Part shown: positions 20,548 through 26,508 of the stretch, piece by piece
Position numbering within the stretch: the stretch's first letter is position 1
Layout of the letters: each line of letters opens with the position of its first letter
Source of the DNA: Brevundimonas sp. SL130
GTDB taxonomy: Bacteria > Pseudomonadota > Alphaproteobacteria > Caulobacterales > Caulobacteraceae
Assembly: GCF_026625805.1 (NCBI RefSeq)
Contig: NZ_CP113064.1
Span: 1,798,001 to 1,862,000 of the forward strand
Direction: 5' to 3'
DNA length: 64,000 nucleotides
Made by a program: the position numbers and the translations under genes
Notes under the pieces: model-generated
The model's database searches: none
The model's input: the letters and a program-made list of their open reading frames with translations, nothing else
What the model was told of the DNA's origin: nothing

Positions 20548-21060
20548 ATGATCGTCACCCTGCTCACCGCCCTGGTCCTTCAATCCGCGCCGCCGCCGGC
20601 GGCCATGGTTCCCCCTTGGGACGACAGGATCGGCATCGCCGCCCAGCAGGGGGCGGACGAGGCCGCGGCGACCTTGGACCGGATGCACCAGGCGGCGGCG
20701 GACGCGGACGGCGAAACCTATTTCGCCCAGTTCAGCGACGGGGCGCGGTTCGTCGGAACCGACGCGTCAGAGCATTGGGATATTTCCGCGTTCAAGGCCT
20801 ATGCGGAGCCGATATTCACGCGGGGACAGGGCTGGACCTATCGGCCCTATGACCGGACCCTGATCATCTCGGGCGACGTGGCCTGGTTCGATGAGAAGCT
20901 GGACAACGACAGTTACGGCGCGCTGCGGGGATCCGGCCTGCTGAGGCGGACCGGGCCGGGCGAGGTCTGGAAGATCGAGCAGTATGTGCTCAGTTTCACG
21001 GTGCCGAACGACAAGGCCAAGGCGGTCGTGGACGTGATCAAGTCCGCCGCTGCCGACTGA
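20548..21060 (+). CDS. Exported SnoaL/NTF2-like protein
   Basis: This 170-residue protein has a short hydrophobic N-terminus ending near LQSAPPPAA, which may be a signal peptide. It then has the NTF2-like cone layout: a long first helix (ATLDRMHQAAADADGETYFAQF), FVGTDASEHWDISAFKAYAEP and a beta-rich second half. The fold covers enzymes and binding proteins, so no reaction can be assigned. Its TGA shares a base with the recO ATG. Confidence 0.75.
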   Translation: MIVTLLTALVLQSAPPPAAMVPPWDDRIGIAAQQGADEAAATLDRMHQAAADADGETYFAQFSDGARFVGTDASEHWDISAFKAYAEPIFTRGQGWTYRPYDRTLIISGDVAWFDEKLDNDSYGALRGSGLLRRTGPGEVWKIEQYVLSFTVPNDKAKAVVDVIKSAAAD

Positions 21061-21791
21061 TGGATTTCCATGAAGAGGCATTTGTTTTGTCGGCGCGCAG
21101 CCATGGCGACACCGGCGCCGTGGTGGACCTGCTGACCGAGAACCACGGGCGGCGCGCGGCCTATGTGGCGGGCGGGGCGTCGCGGAAGATGAAACCCTTC
21201 CTGCAAGCCGGGGCGCGGGTGGTGGCGGACTATCGGGCGCGGACCTCGGATCATCTGGGCGGGGCGCGGCTGGAGCCGGTGGGCGAGGGGCCCAGCGCCC
21301 TGTTCGACGACGCCCTGGCCCTGACCGGGTTGGCGGCGGCGGCGGGGGTGGCCCAGGGCGCCTTGCCGGAGCGCGAACCGCATCCGGGGGTGTTTCTGGC
21401 CTTTGAGGCCTTGATGGGGGCCTTCGCCTTGCCGGACGTCTGGCCGGCCATCTTCGTGCGGTTCGAGGCGGGGCTGCTGGAGGATCTGGGGTTCGGGCTC
21501 GATCTGTCGAAATGCGCGGCGACGGGGACGGCCGATGATCTGATCTACGTCAGTCCCCGCACCGGGCGGGCGGTCAGCCGTGCGGCCGGCGCCCCCTATG
21601 CCGACAAGATGCTGACCCTGCCGCCGTTTATGCTGGGGGCGCAGGCCGGGCTGGTCGAGGGGGACGTCCGGGCGGGGTTCGACCTGACCGGGCATTTCCT
21701 GGAGCAGTTCGTCTTCCACCCGCAGAACAAGCCCTTGCCGCCCGCGCGGGTGTGGATGCTGGACAAGCTGGCCGAGACGGGACGGCTGTAG
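21060..21791 (+). CDS. recO: DNA repair protein RecO
   Basis: This 243-residue protein anneals single strands and helps load RecA with RecR. The N-terminal OB-fold begins with DFHEEAFVLSARSHGDTGAVV and contains HGRRAAYVAGGASRKMKP. The C-terminal helical part includes LFDDALALTGLAAAA and FEAGLLEDLGFGLDL. Length is normal. It is the last core gene before the accessory stretch that reaches parC. Confidence 0.95.
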   Translation: MDFHEEAFVLSARSHGDTGAVVDLLTENHGRRAAYVAGGASRKMKPFLQAGARVVADYRARTSDHLGGARLEPVGEGPSALFDDALALTGLAAAAGVAQGALPEREPHPGVFLAFEALMGAFALPDVWPAIFVRFEAGLLEDLGFGLDLSKCAATGTADDLIYVSPRTGRAVSRAAGAPYADKMLTLPPFMLGAQAGLVEGDVRAGFDLTGHFLEQFVFHPQNKPLPPARVWMLDKLAETGRL

Positions 21792-21816
21792 AGCGCCGCC
21801 CCGTCTTATCGGCGCG

Positions 21817-22443
21817 TCAGTCTTGCCAGACCATGCTGGCGATCCCGACCTCTTGGTTCGGCGTATAGGTGATGGTGAAGCCTTGCAGTCGCGCCAGTTC
21901 GGCCTGTGACTCCGGCGAGAAGAAAATGCCCAAGACCATCTTGTGGGCCGGCCCCAGTCCCATTCCCATGGCGCCGTTCAGCTTCCAGACATCATAGCGC
22001 AGGCCATCGACGAAGGCCCCCCAGTTGCCCAGGGATTCGCACTTCATCTCGACGACGATCTCGTCTGTCGCCGGATTCTGGAACGGGTCGTTGACCAGGA
22101 AGTCAGCGCGGGAATTGTCCGGGTAGACGCGCGGCTCGCGCTGGATCCAGGTGTCCTCGGCCGCCGCGTTGATGCAGGCGGCGATCTCGGCCTGGGCCCA
22201 GGCCTCCCAACCGCCCGCCAGAGGCCAGACGGCGCGGATTCGGTCGACGTTGGCGTTCGCCCAGCCCTGGACCAGGGTGAGGAAATCGCGGGGTGAAAGC
22301 GGCATTGGACCAGGTCTCCGATGAGGGGCCGGCGTCGCCGCCGGCGGTTGAGTGGGCGCGCCGGCGGCGCCAGGCGCGGAGGGCTCTCGCCGCGTCGCCT
22401 GAGCGGCGAGGCTGAGGAGCAGCAGGTCGAAAGCGGTCCCCAT
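21817..22443 (-). CDS. PD-(D/E)xK-nuclease-like protein divergent from the reb operon
   Basis: This 208-residue protein is unknown to me by name. It starts at ATG 22443 with GGGGAGG nine bases upstream; a later ATG at 22305 would drop the first 46 residues. The N-terminus has a hydrophobic helix (FDLLLLSLAAQA), then a proline/alanine-rich linker to about residue 45. The globular part contains SRADFLVNDP followed by EIVVEMKCES, an acid-then-ExK arrangement typical of PD-(D/E)xK nucleases. It shares an upstream region with the first rebB gene, so a role with the R-body, for example as nuclease cargo, is possible but unproven. Confidence 0.6.
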   Translation of the reverse strand: MGTAFDLLLLSLAAQATRREPSAPGAAGAPTQPPAATPAPHRRPGPMPLSPRDFLTLVQGWANANVDRIRAVWPLAGGWEAWAQAEIAACINAAAEDTWIQREPRVYPDNSRADFLVNDPFQNPATDEIVVEMKCESLGNWGAFVDGLRYDVWKLNGAMGMGLGPAHKMVLGIFFSPESQAELARLQGFTITYTPNQEVGIASMVWQD

Positions 22444-22677
22444 GGATGACACCTCCCCGGTCTGTTCGGCAGGGCGGGAAGCCATGACCCTGCGCCTGGA
22501 TCGCCCGAGGGAATGACGGCGGGCGGCCCGCTCCGTGAACGAGTATGGAAAAAGAAAATCAACCAAGAGTAGTTCACATCCGTCGGCGTCGGACGTCTTA
22601 CCTGTGGAGGTCGTCCTCAGCGGGGCCGGGCGATCTTCTTCCAGCGGGCCTCGATCCAACGGGTAAGGAGACAACTC
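22444..22677. promoter_or_regulatory. Divergent intergenic region of the reb operon
   Basis: This 234-base gap separates the nuclease-like gene from the first rebB gene. It contains an AT-rich island at 22541-22571, unusual in this GC-rich sequence, framed by GTGAAC (22535-22540) and its inverted copy GTTCAC (22572-22577). AAGGAG shortly before 22678 is the rebB ribosome site. Both promoters probably lie here, but I could not define -35/-10 boxes with confidence. Confidence 0.5.
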
Positions 22678-23016
22678 ATGGCTATTCCGACACCGGTGAA
22701 CGGGCAGATCACCGACGCCGTCACCCAGGCGAATGTGAAGGTTCTCGGCGACGCCCCGGCTATGGCCATGGGCGCCATCTATCAGTCGCTCGCCCATTCC
22801 ACGGGCATCCTCTACGAGAACGCCACCTCGTCGCAGCAGCAGCTGGCGATCGCGGCCCAGGCCGCCACCAACCAGGGCGTCATCCAGATCTACAGCGTGG
22901 ACACCATGGCTGGGGCCGTGGCGACCTCGAAGATCGCCCAGTCCGATACGCCCGACAACATGCTGTCGCTGCTGACCGCGCTGCGCGCCGTCGGGCCGCA
23001 CGCCGCCGTTTCCTGA
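22678..23016 (+). CDS. RebB-family R-body structural protein 1
   Basis: This 112-residue protein is a clear RebB homologue. It begins MAIPTPVNGQITDAVTQANV and continues KVLGDAPAMAMGAIYQ, the family signature, then SSQQQLAIAAQAATNQGV and a helical tail. Known RebB proteins polymerise into R-bodies, rolled protein ribbons that extend abruptly. It has a good AAGGAG site and is the first gene of an eleven-gene array. It differs from the next gene at only about four of the first 104 residues, indicating tandem duplication. Confidence 0.9.
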   Translation: MAIPTPVNGQITDAVTQANVKVLGDAPAMAMGAIYQSLAHSTGILYENATSSQQQLAIAAQAATNQGVIQIYSVDTMAGAVATSKIAQSDTPDNMLSLLTALRAVGPHAAVS

Positions 23017-23051
23017 TTTTCGCTGCAACCCTCATTCAAAGGATTTGAGAC

Positions 23052-23375
23052 ATGGCGCTTCCGACACCCGTCAACGGCATGATCACCGACGCCGTCACCC
23101 AGGCCAACGTCAAGGTGCTGGGCGACGCCCCGGCCATGGCCATGGGCGCGATCTATCAGTCGCTCGCCCACTCGACCGGCATTCTCTACGAAAACGCCAC
23201 CTCGTCGCAGCAACAGCTGGCCATCGCCGGCCAGGCCGCGACCAACCAGGGCGTGATCCAGATCTACAGCGTGGACACCATGGCCGGCGCCGTCGCGACC
23301 TCCAAGATCGCCCAGTCCGATACGCCCGACAACATGCTGGCCCTGCTGACCGCTCTGAGGGCGACCGCAGCCTGA
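23052..23375 (+). CDS. RebB-family R-body structural protein 2
   Basis: This 107-residue RebB homologue is nearly identical to the preceding gene product over its first 104 residues; by eye the changes are I3L, Q10M, A60G and S97A. The DNA carries many more silent differences, so the copies are not a fresh duplication and have been kept alike at the protein level. It has the same VNG-ITDAVTQANVKVLGDAP signature and long-class C-terminal half. It lies 35 bases after gene 1 and probably forms the R-body ribbon with it. Confidence 0.9.
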   Translation: MALPTPVNGMITDAVTQANVKVLGDAPAMAMGAIYQSLAHSTGILYENATSSQQQLAIAGQAATNQGVIQIYSVDTMAGAVATSKIAQSDTPDNMLALLTALRATAA

Positions 23376-23448
23376 CGCCGACGACGGATATCCCTGACAG
23401 TCGCGGCGGGAGACTTGCGCCCGCCGCGCCCACCCCTGGAGGACGGCC

Positions 23449-23826
23449 ATGGCCGAGGCGAAGACGACGGACAAGGCGGCGGACAAGGCCACGGAAGGCT
23501 CAACGGCGCGCCTGGGCGACTTCGAGGACGTCATGAAGCTGATGCTTGAGCTCAGCAAGAATCCGGCGACCGCCCCGACGGCGGATGCGGTGGCCAACAC
23601 CCTGCTGACCGTCATCGGGTCGGGACCGAGCTTCGCCGCGATGCAGAGCCTGGTGGCCGCCAACCAGGCCAGCGGCATGATGTACCACAACGCCGTCGCC
23701 AACCAGCAGACCACCAATATCCTGGGTATGGTCGCCACCATGAACTGCGTCCAGGCCCTGATGGACAAGCCGTCGGTCATCCCGTGGCCGGATCTGACGC
23801 CGCGTCGTGAGGAGGCGTTCGAATGA
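23449..23826 (+). CDS. Distant RebB-like protein in reb operon
   Basis: This 125-residue protein has a lysine/alanine-rich flexible N-terminus (about residues 1-20) and a helical core. Residues about 58-102, including FAAMQSLVAANQASGMMYHN and QQTTNILGMVATMN, line up by pattern with the RebB core (AMAMGAIYQ, then YENATSSQQQ). The N-terminal ITDAVTQ signature is missing. I read it as a remote RebB relative, perhaps an assembly or capping factor. Its stop overlaps the next start as ATGA. Confidence 0.7.
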   Translation: MAEAKTTDKAADKATEGSTARLGDFEDVMKLMLELSKNPATAPTADAVANTLLTVIGSGPSFAAMQSLVAANQASGMMYHNAVANQQTTNILGMVATMNCVQALMDKPSVIPWPDLTPRREEAFE

Positions 23827-24179
23827 GCCCGCAGACCAGACGCGAGAAGCGCGAAGACCGGCGGGAGGACGACTTCTGCCGCGAGGAGCCTCTGCTGCTG
23901 TGCGCCGGGGCGGGCATCTGCCAGGCCAGCCTGATCACCATCATGGCGTCGGCGGACGCCTTCGCCGCCCGGTTGGCGGCGTCCACGCTCCAAGCGGCGG
24001 AGTTGGCGACGCTACAGACGCGGTATCTCGCCGCCAGTCTGGCGGAGATGCAGACGCTGCGCGCGGCGGCGCCTGTGGGCGTCGGTCTGGCCGCACCGGC
24101 GACGATGGCGGCGCACGCCGTGTCCCAGGTCCGCCAGGACCCGCCGTCGGCCTTTTACGGCGCGCCGGTCGTCACCTGA
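23823..24179 (+). CDS. Small helical protein of reb operon, unknown
   Basis: This 118-residue protein is not recognised. The N-terminus is highly charged (RREKREDRREDDF), followed by two cysteines, a hydrophobic stretch (LLLCAGAGICQASLITIMA) and a long alanine-rich helix (FAARLAASTLQAAELATLQT). The C-terminus is proline and glycine-rich. Its start is coupled to the preceding stop. The position within the reb array is the only functional hint; it could help nucleate or anchor the ribbon. Confidence 0.65.
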   Translation: MSPQTRREKREDRREDDFCREEPLLLCAGAGICQASLITIMASADAFAARLAASTLQAAELATLQTRYLAASLAEMQTLRAAAPVGVGLAAPATMAAHAVSQVRQDPPSAFYGAPVVT

Positions 24180-24203
24180 GGAAAGAAGAAGGGGGGCTTC
24201 GTC

Positions 24204-24428
24204 ATGACAGACACCGTCAATTCGCAGATCACCGACGCTGTCACCCAGACCAACGTCAAGGTGCTGGGCGAGGGACCGGCCGAGGCCGTGGCCATTTCGG
24301 TCCAGGCCGTGGCCCACGCCACCAGCCTGTCGGTCGAAAACGCCAGTCAGGCCCAGGGGGGGATGCAGCAGATCAACAATGCCGCAGTCGGCGCTCTGAT
24401 CGCCAAAATCCTCGAAATTCCGGCCTGA
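24204..24428 (+). CDS. Short RebB-family protein A
   Basis: This 74-residue protein carries the RebB N-terminal signature (VNSQITDAVTQTNVKVLGEG) and the middle helix (SLSVENASQAQGGMQQINNA), but stops where the long class continues into its second half. It is thus a short-class RebB, like the gene at 24786. RBS-like AAGAAGAAGGGGGG lies upstream. The next long-class gene begins three bases after its stop, so the two are likely translated together. Confidence 0.85.
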   Translation: MTDTVNSQITDAVTQTNVKVLGEGPAEAVAISVQAVAHATSLSVENASQAQGGMQQINNAAVGALIAKILEIPA

Positions 24429-24431
24429 GCC

Positions 24432-24767
24432 ATGGCCTATCCGACCCCCGTCAACAGCCAGATCACCGATGCGGTGACGCAGCAGAACTTGATGGTCCTG
24501 GGCGCCGCCTCGACCATCGCCATGGGCTCGATCTACCAGAGCGCCGCCCATTCGATGTCGATCGCCTTCGAGAACGCGGTCCAGACGCAGCGCCAGGCGT
24601 CGATCTGCGCCCAGGCGGCGACCAACCAGGGGGTCATGCAGGTCTATGAGATGGGCAGCATGGTCTCGGCCATGGCCACCACGCGGATCGCCCACAAGGC
24701 GCCCGCATCCAACAGTTTGGAAAATGCGCTTGTTCTGCTTGTCGCCCTCAAATTGCTGAAACTCTAG
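24432..24767 (+). CDS. RebB-family R-body structural protein 3
   Basis: This 111-residue protein is a long-class RebB: MAYPTPVNSQITDAVTQQNL, then IAMGSIYQSAAHSMSIAFEN and CAQAATNQGVMQVYEMGSM. It is clearly diverged from RebB 1 and 2, including a cysteine in the core and a different tail (ENALVLLVALKLLKL). It sits between the two short-class genes. It may be a second ribbon subunit, as Caedibacter R-bodies also need more than one Reb protein. Confidence 0.88.
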   Translation: MAYPTPVNSQITDAVTQQNLMVLGAASTIAMGSIYQSAAHSMSIAFENAVQTQRQASICAQAATNQGVMQVYEMGSMVSAMATTRIAHKAPASNSLENALVLLVALKLLKL

Positions 24768-24785
24768 AACGTCAGGATCTGAACC

Positions 24786-25019
24786 ATGGCCGCCGACACG
24801 CCCGTCAACTCGCAGGTCACCGACGCGGTCACCCAGACCAACGTCAAGGTGCTGGGCGAAGCGCCGGCCCAGTCCATGGCGCTGGTCTATCAGAGCATGG
24901 CCCATTCGATCTCGCTGGCCATGCAGAATGCGCAACAGGCGCAAGGCGGGCTGCAGCAGATCGGCAACGCCGTGACCTCGAGCGCCGTCACCATGATCAT
25001 GAACGCGGCGCAGAAATAA
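24786..25019 (+). CDS. Short RebB-family protein B
   Basis: This 77-residue protein is the second short-class RebB: VNSQVTDAVTQTNVKVLGEA, AQSMALVYQSMAHSISLAMQ and QQAQGGLQQIGNAV, ending soon after with TMIMNAAQK. It resembles short protein A in length and in the QGG-QQI-NA segment, so the two probably arose from one duplication. The loss of the C-terminal half suggests a regulatory, capping or seeding role in the ribbon. Confidence 0.85.
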   Translation: MAADTPVNSQVTDAVTQTNVKVLGEAPAQSMALVYQSMAHSISLAMQNAQQAQGGLQQIGNAVTSSAVTMIMNAAQK

Positions 25020-25050
25020 GCGCCAGACCTGAAGAGAAAGCCGCCCCGCC

Positions 25051-25431
25051 GTGACCGATGCCGTCAACAGCCAGATCAAGGACGCCGTCCAGACCTCGAC
25101 CAACTGGGCGCTGGGTTTCGCGACCCTGGGCGATGGCACGCCGGCCAGCTCCACGCGGGTCTCGGCCGGGGGCGTCATCGCCTATGACAAGGCCACCCAG
25201 GCCGCCGCCCTGTCGGTCCAGGACGCCGCCGACTATCAGCGCAATGTCCTGTCGATCAGCACCACCGTCCAGGGCAAGGCCATGGCGATGATGCTGGCCT
25301 CGGGCGGAATGAGCGAGCCGGCCCTGATCGCCTACGCCATGGCCCTGGTCAGCTCGTTCGCGGCGCCGATCGCGGCGGGGCTGGCGGCGGAGTCCGTCAC
25401 CAAGGCCGTCCAGACCTTCCCTAGAAACTGA
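25051..25431 (+). CDS. Diverged RebB-like protein with C-terminal hydrophobic extension
   Basis: This 126-residue protein starts at GTG with TDAVNSQIKDAVQTSTNWAL, recognisably the RebB N-terminal motif. A glycine/serine/threonine insert follows (GDGTPASSTRVSAGG), then a helix (ATQAAALSVQDAADYQRNVL) matching the RebB core. About 40 extra residues at the end are hydrophobic and glycine/alanine-rich, possibly membrane-associating. A terminal ribbon component or membrane anchor is possible; this is inference. Confidence 0.75.
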   Translation: MTDAVNSQIKDAVQTSTNWALGFATLGDGTPASSTRVSAGGVIAYDKATQAAALSVQDAADYQRNVLSISTTVQGKAMAMMLASGGMSEPALIAYAMALVSSFAAPIAAGLAAESVTKAVQTFPRN

Positions 25432-25453
25432 ACCCACAACCAAGGAGCATGCC

Positions 25454-25804
25454 ATGTCCAGTTTGACGGTGTTGAAGACCAGCGAAGCCGAAGCCGTTGT
25501 TGAAGAGGCCCAGGCGCTGGAACGGGAGACGCGGTCCGACACCGAACGGTGGCTGAACGCCGCCGACGACCTGTCGAATGCTGAGCGGCTGGAAGACAGC
25601 CAGGCGCGGTACCAGGAGCTGCGCGCCGCAACCCAGATCGTGGTCGCCCTGCTGTATCGTATTCAGGAGCCGCTGCTGGCCGATCCCTATGCGCCCCTTG
25701 CGACCGCCTCAATGGACAAGGCCAAGGCGCTGCTGGCGGATATCGAGGCGGGCGAACTGGTCGAGAAGGTCACGCTGGTTCCGGCGTCGTCGGACAAGGA
25801 ATGA
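25454..25804 (+). CDS. Coiled-coil protein of reb operon, unknown
   Basis: This 116-residue acidic protein is almost wholly helical. Residues about 9-60 (AEAVVEEAQALERETRSDTE onward) suggest a coiled coil, followed by RYQELRAATQIVVALLYRIQ and an acidic tail. I do not recognise a family. AAGGAG precedes the start closely. Its position just after the Reb genes suggests an accessory or regulatory protein for ribbon assembly. Confidence 0.65.
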   Translation: MSSLTVLKTSEAEAVVEEAQALERETRSDTERWLNAADDLSNAERLEDSQARYQELRAATQIVVALLYRIQEPLLADPYAPLATASMDKAKALLADIEAGELVEKVTLVPASSDKE

Positions 25805-25824
25805 CCCGGAAAAGGGGGCTGGCC

Positions 25825-26106
25825 ATGGCCGAAGAACAGCCGGCAGACGCGGCTGAACCGGCGGCGCCGGGATCCGTCAAGGATCCTGTCGTCCTGGCCG
25901 CGCAGCGCATGGTGGTCGAGATGTTCAGCATGGCCGCCAAACAGATGCCTGACCTGATGAAGGCGCAGGTCCTGGGTCAGGCGCCCAATCAGGCGGCGGC
26001 CAGCGCCGAGGTCCAGAAATTCACCGAGGACATGCTCGCTCAATTGCAGGCCCAGGTGACGCGGGCGCTGGGCGTGGAGCCCGAGGCCAAGGGAGATAAG
26101 ACGTGA
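25825..26106 (+). CDS. Small helical protein of reb operon, unknown
   Basis: With ATG 25825 this is 93 residues; AAAAGGGGG seven bases upstream supports that start. ATG 25801, which overlaps the previous stop as ATGA, would add eight residues but lacks a properly spaced site. After an acidic, proline-rich leader come two helices (VVLAAQRMVVEMFSMAAKQM and VQKFTEDMLAQLQAQVTRAL). No catalytic motif is visible and the family is unknown to me. It is coupled to the next gene by a GTGA overlap. Confidence 0.62.
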   Translation: MAEEQPADAAEPAAPGSVKDPVVLAAQRMVVEMFSMAAKQMPDLMKAQVLGQAPNQAAASAEVQKFTEDMLAQLQAQVTRALGVEPEAKGDKT

Positions 26107-26414
26107 GCGACGCCCATGGCGCGGCGGGACGCCACCTGTATGATTCCATATCGGAGCAGAAGCATTCGGTGGTCGACAGTTTCGCCGACCAACGCACCGT
26201 GCTGAAGCGCGCCGTGGCTGAACAGCGGCTGGCCGCCATGCCGGAGAATATGCGGCGCGCCGAGATGGGGCCGTCGGCCCAGGTCAGCCTCGAGATCGTC
26301 GAGGCCTTGCAGAAGATCATCGCCCGCGAGGTGACCCGGCAGTTGGATCTGGCCATCTGCGCCATGATCGAACGGAGCAAGGCCGAGCCGTCAGCCGCAC
26401 CCACCGAAACCTAA
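26103..26414 (+). CDS. Last gene of reb operon, small helical protein, unknown
   Basis: This 103-residue protein starts at GTG overlapping the preceding stop. It begins with a polar stretch (LYDSISEQKHSVVDSFADQR) and contains a long helix (VSLEIVEALQKIIAREVTRQ) before an alanine/proline tail. No known domain is evident. A perfect hairpin terminator 40 bases after the stop marks the operon end. Confidence 0.62.
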   Translation: MSDAHGAAGRHLYDSISEQKHSVVDSFADQRTVLKRAVAEQRLAAMPENMRRAEMGPSAQVSLEIVEALQKIIAREVTRQLDLAICAMIERSKAEPSAAPTET

Positions 26415-26454
26415 GGCCGCAATGCGGACCGGGCTTTCAGCAGATCGCCCAATG

Positions 26455-26487
26455 AAAAGGCCGCCGGAGCGATCCGGCGGCCTTTTT
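26455..26487. terminator. Bidirectional intrinsic terminator of reb operon and autotransporter gene
   Basis: A perfect 14-bp inverted repeat (26455-26468 and 26473-26486) has a GCGA loop. Its GC-rich core is flanked by AAAA on one side and TTTTT on the other, so it has a U-tract in both directions. It lies between the convergent stops of the reb operon (26414) and the autotransporter (26509). Confidence 0.92.
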
Positions 26488-26508
26488 GTCGTCCAGGCGG
26501 GCTTTCGA

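Noticed and set aside
22444..22677. ECF general-stress (EcfG-type, GGAAC then CGTT) promoter before the reb operon
   Set aside because: No GGAAC with a correctly spaced CGTT is present; the GTGAAC hexamers lack a matching -10.
22678..26414. Reading the small helical proteins as phasins or phage structural genes
   Set aside because: The ITDAVTQ-x-N-VKVLG signature is specific to RebB. No phage portal, terminase, capsid or tail gene is nearby, and phasin motifs are absent.
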